Assembly (NCBI GenBank): GCA_024280415.1
Contig: JAJRQE010000026.1
Location: 1 to 58,739, forward strand
DNA length: 58,739 nt
Direction: 5' to 3'
Source: Spirochaetota bacterium
GTDB lineage: Bacteria; Spirochaetota; Spirochaetia; B11-G9
Of this stretch, positions 7,985-16,662 are shown piece after piece. Positions within the stretch are counted from its first letter, which is position 1. Each line of letters begins with the position of its first letter. The notes beneath the pieces were generated by a model. The model made no database searches and was not told the origin of the DNA. It saw nothing but the letters and a program-made list of their open reading frames with translations. Both the position numbers and the translations under genes were made by a program.

Positions 7985-10866
7985 TTTGCCCTCTCAAGAA
8001 CGGAACGGCCCTCTGTCAGCCATTCCGATGAAGGGAAATTACTCTCCAGCAGACGAATCATCCTTTCTGCACTATTAATATCCCCAGCTGCAACAGCCAT
8101 TTCTGTAGCCCGGAGGAGTGACATCCCTGCAAGATCCCTGTTCCCCGGATTAACCATAGCTGCATCCAGATAAGACTTCGCAGCTCTGGAATAGTCTTTT
8201 CCAAGAAAATAAAATTCACCCAGATAGTAAAGAGCCCTGGATGCAGGAGAAGGGTATTTATCCCTTAGTTCAGCTACTGTACTCAGAAGCTTAAAAGCAT
8301 CCTTCTGCCTGTCATTATACTTATACAGATAGATCCTGGCTAACTCAATATGTGCATCTCTTGATTCCGCCGTCTCCAGCCCGTCATTTTCTATTATTAC
8401 AAGAAGATCTGCTTCCATTGACGCAACCCCGCTTTGAAGAAGATTGAGCTTCTGGATTTGTTCGCTAATTTCTTTAATATTATCCGAATCGGAATAGTTT
8501 GTTAAATACTCACTGTAGAAGGCAAGGGCTTTTCTATATTCTCCTTCGCCTGCATAAAACCCGGCAATTTTCTGTGTCGCCTTAGCCCTGAAATTACTTT
8601 CCGGATATTCATCCAGCAGTTTTTCAAGCAGAAGGATAGCTCCATAGACCTCATCCAGCTTCTCATCTGCCTCTGCACCCCAATAGAGAGAAACATCGCC
8701 CAGGTTTCCTTTGGGGAACTTAAGACGCTGAAAATAAAAAGCCTCTCCAGCTTCATTGTAATTCTTATTCTGAAAATATATTTCCCCTACCCTGAACAGA
8801 GCTTCCTCGCCGAGAGGACTGGTAGGATAGCGTTTATATAATTCCCTGTATGCAGAAACTGCAAGCATCGGCTTTTCCAGTTCCTCCAGGATTTGTCCAT
8901 GGGCGAAAAGGGAACTATCTGCATAGGGAGAATCTCCATATTTTGTATACAAATTCTGAAAAATAACTTCTGCTTTATTCAAAGATCTCCCTGCATACAG
9001 TGATTTACCGTAAAAATACAAGCCTTTAACTTTATCCAGACCTTTTGAACGGGAACTAAAATCTGCAAAATATTGGGCCCCTTCGGTATATCTTTCAAGA
9101 AGATAGAGTGACCACCCTGAAAAATAGAGTGAATCCACATAGACACTGCTGTCCGGATAATCTCTTGTAATAAGTTCAAACCATTTAAATGAATCCTGAT
9201 ACTTCGAAAGCCTGTAAGAGGACCATCCACTGTAATATGCAATATAGGGATAAACAGAATCCAAATCAGACAACTTCAAAGAATCCAGACTAATCTCTGA
9301 AAGATATTCAAGGCCCTCCTCAAATTTCCCCTCTGCAATCGCAGCCAAACCGGCAATATATTCAATAAGGAGAGTGTAGGGATCCTGACTATTTATAATT
9401 TCAGAGCTTTCAAATTTCTTGAAAGTATCCTCAACATTTCCATAATTACCCTGATTGAACTGCAGCTTAATAATCTCAAACCAAATTTCAGGATTTTTTT
9501 CATCAAAGGGAAGATATTCATTGAACATATCCAGGGCTTTTGAAAATTTTTCAAGTTTAACATAAACCCTGGCGCTTAGAAGTATAAAATCATTTGTAAA
9601 TTCCCCTCCCCGCCCTTCGGAAAGTATAGAGTCAATAAAGGAGGATCCCGCCTGATACCTGCCTGTCATATATAGAGTATAGGCATACATCCAGGCAGCA
9701 TTGCTGAAATAATCTGACTCTTTAAATGAGAGTAGAAATTCCTTCAGATTTAACTCTGCTTCCATCCACTTTTTATCTTCAACAAGAACAGTAGAAAGGG
9801 TGTATAGTAACAGCTCATCACTTACTAAACTGGAATCATTGAAAGCTGTGAGTATCTTCACAGCTCCTTCTCGATCACCCTTCCTAACAAGCATTTTTGC
9901 CAGGTAAACCGGAACCAGACTGTTTACATCTGAAATCTCACTGGTTCTCCAGATTCGCTCAAGATATGAGGCTGCAATTTCAAAATATCCGTTTTTATAA
10001 TTGTCAATTCCTACTCTGAGGAGAAATTCATTGAGGAGAACGGGAAATCCAGCTAGCTGAATTTGTGCTTTATCAAGGATATCCTTCTGACGATCATTGT
10101 CATCATGATAAATAGAAAAAAGCCGAATAAAAGCAACTGAAGCAACATCCGGTTCCCCGGTTAGAATTTCCTGATACAGAACTGCAGCCTCAGGTAGATT
10201 ATCCGTTTTATATAGACTTTCGGCACGTATAAGATTGATTCGATCCATCCATACCTTTTCGAAAATGCCTCCGGAAATCCCTCTGGATTTTACAGCTATG
10301 TCATTATACCTGCCAATCTTCTCAAGAAGGGAAAGATAATATGTAATCAGATAGGGATCATCATAAATACCTGTGTTTCTGCTGAACCATCTGTCCAGAA
10401 TTGATACTGCAGAACCGGTACGTCCTGCAAGATATTCAGATTTTGCATAGTAAAGGATAGCTTCCCTGTAGAGTGACCCAGGGTTATTTTCCAGAAAAGA
10501 TGCAAACAGCTCCGAAGAACTATCCCACCTACCCTGCTTAAATTTAATGAGCCCTCTCCAGAAGGGAAGATAAACCGCAAATCTGGAATTCATATATCTT
10601 TTCTCAATACGGTCAAAGAGCCTTTCAGCTTCCTCAAGCTTCCCTAACCTCAGAGTAATTACAGCAATTCTAAAATGTGCATCCGGGACATAGAGCGATA
10701 AAGGATATTCCTGCAGCAAATCATCATAACGCTTTAAGGCAAAATCAAGTTCACCCTTATTATACCTGCTCTCTGCTTCATCAAAGAGTATCCGTTCAGG
10801 AGAGAGGGCAAATAAAGAAGCAGAAAAGATAATAAATAGAATAACTAACAACAACAATTTTCTCAT
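7981..10866 (-). CDS. Large secreted TPR-repeat protein
   Basis: About 961 residues begin with a good signal peptide (MRKLLLLVILFIIFSASLFA) and continue with many tetratricopeptide-type helix pairs along the whole length. Recurrent patterns include A-x-x-x-F-x-x-[IL]-x-x-x-[YF]-P and G-E-x-[YF]-F-x-x-x-[ND]-Y. Such repeats resemble BamD/YbgF(CpoB)-like periplasmic proteins and would mediate protein-protein contacts. I chose ATG 10866 because the signal peptide begins there. A TTG 36 nt upstream overlaps the previous stop and cannot be excluded. The gene overlaps the barrel gene by 4 nt. It is probably the scaffold of the Exb/TonB-linked system. Confidence 0.75.
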   Translation of the reverse strand: MRKLLLLVILFIIFSASLFALSPERILFDEAESRYNKGELDFALKRYDDLLQEYPLSLYVPDAHFRIAVITLRLGKLEEAERLFDRIEKRYMNSRFAVYLPFWRGLIKFKQGRWDSSSELFASFLENNPGSLYREAILYYAKSEYLAGRTGSAVSILDRWFSRNTGIYDDPYLITYYLSLLEKIGRYNDIAVKSRGISGGIFEKVWMDRINLIRAESLYKTDNLPEAAVLYQEILTGEPDVASVAFIRLFSIYHDDNDRQKDILDKAQIQLAGFPVLLNEFLLRVGIDNYKNGYFEIAASYLERIWRTSEISDVNSLVPVYLAKMLVRKGDREGAVKILTAFNDSSLVSDELLLYTLSTVLVEDKKWMEAELNLKEFLLSFKESDYFSNAAWMYAYTLYMTGRYQAGSSFIDSILSEGRGGEFTNDFILLSARVYVKLEKFSKALDMFNEYLPFDEKNPEIWFEIIKLQFNQGNYGNVEDTFKKFESSEIINSQDPYTLLIEYIAGLAAIAEGKFEEGLEYLSEISLDSLKLSDLDSVYPYIAYYSGWSSYRLSKYQDSFKWFELITRDYPDSSVYVDSLYFSGWSLYLLERYTEGAQYFADFSSRSKGLDKVKGLYFYGKSLYAGRSLNKAEVIFQNLYTKYGDSPYADSSLFAHGQILEELEKPMLAVSAYRELYKRYPTSPLGEEALFRVGEIYFQNKNYNEAGEAFYFQRLKFPKGNLGDVSLYWGAEADEKLDEVYGAILLLEKLLDEYPESNFRAKATQKIAGFYAGEGEYRKALAFYSEYLTNYSDSDNIKEISEQIQKLNLLQSGVASMEADLLVIIENDGLETAESRDAHIELARIYLYKYNDRQKDAFKLLSTVAELRDKYPSPASRALYYLGEFYFLGKDYSRAAKSYLDAAMVNPGNRDLAGMSLLRATEMAVAAGDINSAERMIRLLESNFPSSEWLTEGRSVLERAK

Positions 10867-10898
10867 TGCAACAAAGATATACCACAGAAGTATTTTTT

Positions 10899-11210
10899 TC
10901 AATCTGCATAATCTGATTTTACGGAAAGATCAGTTTCTCCATCCCTATTTTCTGTCAGGTACCTCTCGTAGTACTTCCGCTCTTTAATCTGTTTTATGGC
11001 TTCCTCTTTACTGTCTACATCAAAGGCATTTAAGGTCTCTTTCCCGACTATTAAATTTTCAAGATCCGGTAGATAAAAATTAGACTCTTTCAGAATTTCA
11101 ATTAGAAATCGCAGATTCCCACACCCGTAATTATACAGCGGATAATGGGAAAGGTGAAGTTTAAGTACCTTTGAGCTAATTTCAAAACTCTCGGGTTTTG
11201 AAACTGGCAA
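10899..11210 (-). pseudogene. Decayed AAA-ATPase-like / PD-(D/E)XK nuclease gene relic
   Basis: The 103-codon frame has only a TTG start. Its middle (LRFLIEILKESNFYLPDLE and the following VGKETLNAFDVDS) resembles the central part of the AAA-ATPase_like/PDDEXK_9 (DUF1703) proteins common in host-associated and anaerobic bacteria. The next stretch (EEAIKQIKERKYYERYL) resembles their extreme C-terminus. The intervening nuclease part and all of the ATPase are missing. This looks like a gene collapsed by internal deletions. It sits between a secreted-protein gene and the TPR gene, and its stop overlaps a possible TTG start of the latter. A small live gene built from the relic is possible but less likely. 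Confidence 0.6.
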
Positions 11211-11233
11211 AGATCTTTATATAAAAAATAAGT

Positions 11234-12559
11234 TCAGCGTCTCAGAACAGGATTGAAATCGATTCCCGAGGGTTCAAACCTGGTTGCAGCCTCAACCTTG
11301 ACAAGATGAATAAAATTATCCTTCCAGTTTGCTTTTAGAAACTCCAGATCAATTTTTTTATTACGGGAATAAATATCTATCTGAAAGTCTCCTTTCATAT
11401 CAATATAGGGGAATATTACAACTACATGAGTATGAACCCTTAAATAAGGAGGATCCTCTGACTTACTGTTTAAGGATCCCAAATAAAAATTCTGTGGATA
11501 TTTTACTGCCAGCTCATAGAGTACAGTTTTAAGATCGGATACAGGATACCCTATATTCTCTCTGTATTCATGGTAGCGTAGATTTTTAACATCTACGGCA
11601 GTTATAGGCGCTTCAGGTTCAGTAAGTTTCAGGATCTCATATGCAAGATTTCTAGTCCAGTCAAGTCCGAAATAGGGATCAAGGCCTTCAAGTCTGGCAC
11701 TCCATTTATTCCCCCGAAGTTCATAGTGCTTTTCTTTAAGATAGGCAATATCGATATTTGTTCCAGTTACAGGTTTGTAGATTCCATCAATAACCCACTT
11801 AGCAAACCCCGAACAATTTAAACCTCCGTCCCCATTCTGCTGTTTCAGGCTGTCAATATATACAAAGCTCCCATCCTTATCTATGGATCCGTCGTCGCTG
11901 TCCTGCAGGAAACCAAGTAACGGTTTAATTGTTTCGGATAAAACTCTTACATCCTGACCATAAAGTTTTCTGTAATCTGAAATATAAAAGTTCCAGTCAA
12001 CATAGCTGGAAGTCAGTTCTGCCAGGCGTTCAAAAGAACTTACAGTGAGCTCTGAGAGGCTAAGGGGAACTCGTATATCACTTTGAATTAATCTTCCGAA
12101 AAGTTCAATATCCAGTATCGAATCATTATTAGCACCTTTTCGGAGTCTCAGAAACGAATTATCATCATTTTTAATAAATATCTTTATCTGCGTAATTCCC
12201 ATATTTTCATCATCTGTATAATCCAGAGATCGCTTGATAATATAACTACCCTTCTCCCCTTTTTCATAGTTCAGATCCTGCCCATGGGAAAAACAGAAAT
12301 AAAGGTTACCCCCCTCTTTTACTGTAAAAAAATTTACTCTGACACCGGTACTCTCAATTACCACAAAATCCGGGAGGAGAGAGAGTGCCTCCTTATTTGT
12401 TCCTGTCATCTGCTTGTAATATCGCTGTCTGACTTCTGTGTTCTCTGGAAACCCTAAACCATCACCAGAAAAATACAGAGCCGATAAATTCCCGGCTGGT
12501 ATAAAGGTTAAAACTAAAAAAAATGAAATATTTATGAAAAGTTTTTTTGATTCCCGCAT
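11234..12559 (-). CDS. Secreted protein with a possible NlpC/P60-like cysteine peptidase fold
   Basis: The 441-residue product has a signal peptide (hydrophobic core about residues 8-26). I do not recognise the family as a whole. Around residue 249 it has GGLNCSGFAKWVIDG, close to the D-C-S-G-[FL]-[VT] catalytic-cysteine motif of NlpC/P60 and related papain-like folds. Further on, RVHTHVVVIFPYID (H376/H378) is placed like the catalytic His strand. This points to a periplasmic or surface peptidase/amidase, possibly acting on peptidoglycan, but that is inference. No Shine-Dalgarno precedes the ATG. A weak promoter ends 7 nt from it (12567-12595). Confidence 0.6.
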   Translation of the reverse strand: MRESKKLFINISFFLVLTFIPAGNLSALYFSGDGLGFPENTEVRQRYYKQMTGTNKEALSLLPDFVVIESTGVRVNFFTVKEGGNLYFCFSHGQDLNYEKGEKGSYIIKRSLDYTDDENMGITQIKIFIKNDDNSFLRLRKGANNDSILDIELFGRLIQSDIRVPLSLSELTVSSFERLAELTSSYVDWNFYISDYRKLYGQDVRVLSETIKPLLGFLQDSDDGSIDKDGSFVYIDSLKQQNGDGGLNCSGFAKWVIDGIYKPVTGTNIDIAYLKEKHYELRGNKWSARLEGLDPYFGLDWTRNLAYEILKLTEPEAPITAVDVKNLRYHEYRENIGYPVSDLKTVLYELAVKYPQNFYLGSLNSKSEDPPYLRVHTHVVVIFPYIDMKGDFQIDIYSRNKKIDLEFLKANWKDNFIHLVKVEAATRFEPSGIDFNPVLRR

Positions 12560-12566
12560 ACTGCTG

Positions 12567-12595
12567 AATATCGTCAGATTTACCTAATTTATCAA
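12567..12595 (-). promoter_or_regulatory. Weak candidate promoter just ahead of the secreted peptidase-like gene
   Basis: Reverse-strand TTGATA (12595-12590), a 17-bp spacer and GATATT (12572-12567) lie 7 nt before the ATG at 12559. The -10 matches only four of six consensus bases. The geometry equals that of ptsI and the GerMN gene, which is why it is listed. Confidence 0.3.
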
Positions 12596-12727
12596 AGAAT
12601 TCTGTAATTTCTCGTTTATTTTGATAAGACTGGTTCTGATCTCCTGTATTTTTGTCCGTATATTCTGAATATCTGAATCCATATCCAGCCATAGCTGTTC
12701 TTTCATCCGGGAAATATTCATCCCCAT
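12584..12727 (-). CDS. 47-residue small protein, helical, translationally coupled to der
   Basis: Its ATG overlaps the der stop as TAATG. The frame encodes MGMNISRMKEQLWLDMDSDI, then more than 20 residues rich in I, K, E and Q at heptad-like spacing (IQEIRTSLIKINEKL), and ends in SLIN. It looks like a short amphipathic helix or coiled coil and is not recognised as any known family. A second ATG six bases on (12721) is an alternative start. Gene-like amino-acid composition and the coupled start support it, but conservation is untested. Confidence 0.5.
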   Translation of the reverse strand: MGMNISRMKEQLWLDMDSDIQNIRTKIQEIRTSLIKINEKLQNSLIN

Positions 12728-14070
12728 TATTTTTCTTTGATTTCTACCTGAAGAGGTATTGAAGGAAAGCCCAGATCCTTCCTGATGTTATTAGTGATAT
12801 ACTGCAGATAGGAATCCGGAAATCCGTTTTTACGATTGATAAAGAATAAAAAATGAACCGGGTTGGTTCTAACCTGTGTTCCATATAGAAGTTTATATCG
12901 ACCTGTATTATGCCTTGGAGCTTCCTGATTCTCCGTCCACCTTTTAAGAGCTTCATTAACTCGTGCAGTATCAATCCGCTTATTAAGCTGCTTCCAGACA
13001 TTTTGAGCCTGGGTTAAAAGCTGATCAACCCCCTCGCCTGTTAAAGCAGAAATAGGAACAATTGGAGCAAAGGCAAGTACCGGAAATAAAAACCTAATCC
13101 GGTCTTTTACCGCTTCCATCTGATTGGGAATATCTTTAAGTCTGTCCCATTTATTTAATACAAGAATTACGCCTCTTCCTTTTTTTACAATCTGAGCTGC
13201 AATCTTCTTGTCCTGATCTGCAAGACCTTCAACAGCATCAATCATAAGAAAAACTAAATCTGAATCTTCAATACTCTGGAAAGCCCTGTTAACAGAATAG
13301 TATTCAACATTTTCACCAACTTTTTTCTTTCGCCGAATACCTGCTGTATCCAGAACCCTGAAAATTTTTCTTCCGGATTCAAATTTTCCTTCTACAATAT
13401 CCCTGGTGGTTCCCGGAATATTCGAAACGATAGAGGCTTCCTTACCCAGTAATCGGTTTGTTAAAGTAGATTTTCCGGTATTGGGTTTACCCATTATTGT
13501 AACTGCAATCTGATGTTCCCCTGTCTCAAAGGCTTCCCTTTTAATTTCAAAATCTAACATCTCTTCAAGTTTTTCATCCAGCTCTGTAAGCCCCAGACCA
13601 TGTTCTGCAGACATAGCCACTATATTATCAAAACCAAGAGAGTAAAAGTTCCAGACATCGGGTTCTCGTCCCTGATTATCAACCTTATTTACAACGACCA
13701 ATACCTTTTTGGAATATCTTCTTAATATCTTAACAAGCACCTCATCTTCGGGTGTTATTTCCATGACATCCATTATAAACAGTACAAGATCGGCACTCTC
13801 CATAATTTCCAGACTGCGCTTACCGACAAGTGCATCCAGTCCTTCCTGCTCAGCCTTATATCCACCAGTATCAATCAGGCGGATCGTTCTGTTGTCAAAT
13901 TCATACAGTGCCTCTACAGGATCCCTGGTTACCCCGGGAGTAGGGTCTGTTATAGCCTGTCGTCTCCCAACCATGCGGTTAAAAAGTGTTGACTTGCCTA
14001 CATTAGGTCGTCCGATAACAGCTACTACCGGCAGCCCATTATCATACTGAGATATTTTCGAATCGTTCAT
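12727..14070 (-). CDS. der: Ribosome-assembly GTPase Der (EngA)
   Basis: The 447-residue protein has two tandem GTPase domains followed by a KH-like C-terminal domain. Domain 1 shows GRPNVGKSTLFN, DTGGY and NKVD. Domain 2 shows GKPNTGKSTLTN, IPGTTRDIVE, DTAGIRRK and NKWD. Der binds the 50S subunit and is needed for its late maturation. The ATG at 14070 lies inside the 3' end of ptsI (29-nt overlap), so the two genes are co-transcribed. Length and order are normal for the family. Confidence 0.97.
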   Translation of the reverse strand: MNDSKISQYDNGLPVVAVIGRPNVGKSTLFNRMVGRRQAITDPTPGVTRDPVEALYEFDNRTIRLIDTGGYKAEQEGLDALVGKRSLEIMESADLVLFIMDVMEITPEDEVLVKILRRYSKKVLVVVNKVDNQGREPDVWNFYSLGFDNIVAMSAEHGLGLTELDEKLEEMLDFEIKREAFETGEHQIAVTIMGKPNTGKSTLTNRLLGKEASIVSNIPGTTRDIVEGKFESGRKIFRVLDTAGIRRKKKVGENVEYYSVNRAFQSIEDSDLVFLMIDAVEGLADQDKKIAAQIVKKGRGVILVLNKWDRLKDIPNQMEAVKDRIRFLFPVLAFAPIVPISALTGEGVDQLLTQAQNVWKQLNKRIDTARVNEALKRWTENQEAPRHNTGRYKLLYGTQVRTNPVHFLFFINRKNGFPDSYLQYITNNIRKDLGFPSIPLQVEIKEK

Positions 14071-15787
14071 TCATCCACGCTCTTACATACTTATCGATTT
14101 CCCCGGAAGAACTCATTTCCATGACTCTTCGAGCCAGTTCTTCCGCTTCATTCAGGTTTACAGATCGGATAATCTCTTTTACAGAGGTAAGGTCAATAGA
14201 ACTCATACTGAAAGTATCCAGACCAAGACCCAGAAGTACAACAGTAGCAAGAGTATCCCCTGCCATCTCTCCACACATAGCGACGGGAATACCGGCTTTG
14301 TGGGCATTTTCAATTATCATTTTAATCAGGCGTAAAACACCTGGATGAAAGGATTTATACAGGTATGCTATATTTTCATTTCCTCTGTCAACCGCTACAG
14401 TATACTGTACGAGATCATTTGTACCAATTGAGAAAAAATCGACCTTTTCTGCCAGAATATCTGATATTATTGCAGCAGAAGGAACCTCTATCATCATTCC
14501 AATAGGTATTTTTTCATCAAAGGGAATCCCTTCACTTCTTAATTCTGATTTCGTCTCTTCAAGAAAGGCCAGGGCATCCTCAAGTTCTTCCAGACAGGAA
14601 ATCATTGGAAACATTATTCGGAGTTCACCATGAACAGAGGCTCGAAGAAGTGCCCTCATCTGTATTTTGAAGATATCTTTATGGTGAAGGCAGAATCGGA
14701 TCGCTCGCCATCCAAGGAGTGGATTTTTCTCCTGGAAGGTATCGAAATCAGGTATTATCTTATCGCCTCCCACATCGAGAGTTCGTATGGTAACACCTCC
14801 ATGATCCTTCATTCCCAAAACAACCGACGAATAAGCTTCATACTGATCATCTTCACTGGAAAAGCCGCTGGGGCGCAGAAAGAGAAACTCTGAACGGAAC
14901 AAACCTATACCATCTGCCTCATGCTGCAGTACCAACTCAAGCTCGTCGGGCATCTCAATATTAGAGCTCAAGGCAACCCGTTTACCATCCAGGGTCTCTG
15001 CGGGAAGTCTGTTAAGTTTATTCAACTGAACAGAATGCTGCTGCCATCTTTTGGATTTATTCTGATATTCAGTCAGAACTTCACTATCCGGTTTAAGTAT
15101 GACAGTTCCGGAATTGCCGTCCACAATAATTGTATCACCACTGGAAGCCTCATCAGTAATATTTGTAAGACCCAGAACTGCAGGTATTTCAAAAGAGCGA
15201 GCAAGTATAGCCGTATGGGAAGTTCGTCCGCCTGCATTCATTACAATTGCTTTAACCATTTTTCGGTTCATATTAACAGTATCAGAAGGCATAAGGTTAT
15301 GGGTAGCTATTACAACTTCCTCGGAGATATCCGCCAAAGAAATCTTTTCGTGAAACATGAGATGCCGGTGGATACGCCGGGTAACATCGTATAGATCCAC
15401 AGATCGTTCAACCAGATATGGACTACCGGCTTTTCTTAGAGTACGAATAAACTGCCTTACAGTAAACAGAAGAACCCACTCTATATTCTTTTTGAAAAAA
15501 CTTAAATTTTCTTCTATCTGCCTTATAAATTCAGGATCAGTCAGCATCATAATGTGGGAATCAAGGAATCTGCTCTCTTCAGTAATCTCCTCTTTTGATG
15601 CCTGAGCCTGTATCTTCTTCAGATCATCACCAACTTTTCCTGCAGCGATATGAAACCTCTCAAGCTCAGATACCAGTTTATCCTCGTCGATAGTATACTT
15701 CGGCACCTTGAGATTATCATCCAGATATAAAAAGACCTTCCCTATTGTTATACCTGGTGAAGCTGAAACACCTTTAAAAATCTTCAT
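14042..15787 (-). CDS. ptsI: Phosphoenolpyruvate-protein phosphotransferase (PTS enzyme I)
   Basis: Enzyme I transfers phosphate from PEP to HPr in the cytoplasm. The 581-residue length is standard. The N-terminus SASPGITIGK, the phospho-histidine motif GGRTSHTAILAR (H191), the PEP-binding LFRSEFLF region and the late G-x-C-G-E-M-A-G motif (MCGEMAGDT) are all present. No HPr or EIIA gene is adjacent. The promoter TTGACA-17-TATAGT (15823-15795) ends 7 nt before the ATG, and no Shine-Dalgarno exists, so the mRNA is predicted to be leaderless. It heads the operon running into der. Confidence 0.96.
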   Translation of the reverse strand: MKIFKGVSASPGITIGKVFLYLDDNLKVPKYTIDEDKLVSELERFHIAAGKVGDDLKKIQAQASKEEITEESRFLDSHIMMLTDPEFIRQIEENLSFFKKNIEWVLLFTVRQFIRTLRKAGSPYLVERSVDLYDVTRRIHRHLMFHEKISLADISEEVVIATHNLMPSDTVNMNRKMVKAIVMNAGGRTSHTAILARSFEIPAVLGLTNITDEASSGDTIIVDGNSGTVILKPDSEVLTEYQNKSKRWQQHSVQLNKLNRLPAETLDGKRVALSSNIEMPDELELVLQHEADGIGLFRSEFLFLRPSGFSSEDDQYEAYSSVVLGMKDHGGVTIRTLDVGGDKIIPDFDTFQEKNPLLGWRAIRFCLHHKDIFKIQMRALLRASVHGELRIMFPMISCLEELEDALAFLEETKSELRSEGIPFDEKIPIGMMIEVPSAAIISDILAEKVDFFSIGTNDLVQYTVAVDRGNENIAYLYKSFHPGVLRLIKMIIENAHKAGIPVAMCGEMAGDTLATVVLLGLGLDTFSMSSIDLTSVKEIIRSVNLNEAEELARRVMEMSSSGEIDKYVRAWMNERFENISV

Positions 15788-15794
15788 ATAATGA

Positions 15795-15823
15795 ACTATA
15801 CGAACTTTTAAATCTCATGTCAA
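15795..15823 (-). promoter_or_regulatory. Promoter of ptsI, predicting a leaderless transcript
   Basis: Reverse-strand TTGACA (15823-15818), 17 bp, TATAGT (15800-15795), then seven bases (TCATTAT) to the ATG at 15787. The usual initiation distance of 6-8 nt puts the first transcribed base at or beside the A of ATG. This is the strongest example of that arrangement in the window. Confidence 0.8.
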
Positions 15824-15874
15824 ACTATTAACTTCAGCAAACCCGGTTAAACGAATAATAACTGAAACTATCTA

Positions 15875-15903
15875 TTGATAATCATTTAAATTGCCGATAT
15901 TTT
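15875..15903 (+). promoter_or_regulatory. Promoter of the GerMN gene, predicting a leaderless transcript
   Basis: TTGATA (15875-15880), 17 bp, TATTTT (15898-15903), then GTAGAAG and the ATG at 15911. No Shine-Dalgarno is present. It diverges from the ptsI promoter, and the two share the 15,788-15,910 gap. Confidence 0.65.
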
Positions 15904-15910
15904 GTAGAAG

Positions 15911-16657
15911 ATGAAAAAGAAAAAATCGTCAATAGGCTGTTTATTCTGGATTGCTCTAATCCTGCTTATAATTGTTATCTTTCTATTCAGCAGAACACGA
16001 ATAGAGAAGGTGATGGATAATACAGGATTCCTTGATTTTCTTTCCTCGGAAAGAAACCGTGACAAACCTGAGGTTGACAGAATTATAGTCGAACAAAACG
16101 ACAGTGAAGAACAGATAAATACTATTCAGACTCCGGAGAATACAGTCCCTGAACCGGTGCAGGAAGTTACTATCAATGTTCAGGAAACTAAAAGTTCTGT
16201 GGAAAAAATGGATCAGCCTGTAGTCGAAAAGAATATAAGAACATCAATATTATACTTTGTAAATGTTAATAATGAGGAAAATATTTCCCTTCAGGGAATT
16301 TCCAGGCCCGTTTACTACGATGACAGCCCTCTAACAGCAACTCTTACTGCCCTGCTGGCAGGATTAACCTCCAGTGAACTAAACAAGGGGCTTCTCTCCC
16401 TGATACCTCAGGGTACAGAAATTAAGGGAATCACAATTTCCAACGGTACTGCTACAATTGATTTCAATGAATCTTTAAGTTTTAACAGCTTTGGGAAAGA
16501 AGGGCTGGAATCTGAGCTCAAGCAGATTATTTTTACTGCTACTGAATTTCCAACAGTTGATAAAGTTCAGATCCTAATCAATGGACAGAAAAAACAATTC
16601 CTTTCCACAGAAGGAGTTTTTATCGGAGACCCCCTGACAAGATCATCCGTACAGTAG
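15911..16657 (+). CDS. GerMN-domain membrane-anchored protein
   Basis: The 248-residue product starts with a Lys-rich stretch and one membrane helix (IGCLFWIALILLIIVIFLF), followed by an acidic/polar linker to about residue 110. The C-terminal ~130 residues match the GerMN module: LTATLTALLAGLTSSELNKG, then IPQGTEIKGITISNGTATID and LKQIIFTATEFPTVDKV. GerMN domains occur in envelope or spore-associated proteins of many phyla and their ligand is unknown. The gene stands alone on the plus strand, converges on tlyA, and is predicted to be translated from a leaderless mRNA. Confidence 0.8.
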   Translation: MKKKKSSIGCLFWIALILLIIVIFLFSRTRIEKVMDNTGFLDFLSSERNRDKPEVDRIIVEQNDSEEQINTIQTPENTVPEPVQEVTINVQETKSSVEKMDQPVVEKNIRTSILYFVNVNNEENISLQGISRPVYYDDSPLTATLTALLAGLTSSELNKGLLSLIPQGTEIKGITISNGTATIDFNESLSFNSFGKEGLESELKQIIFTATEFPTVDKVQILINGQKKQFLSTEGVFIGDPLTRSSVQ

Positions 16658-16662
16658 AGAGT

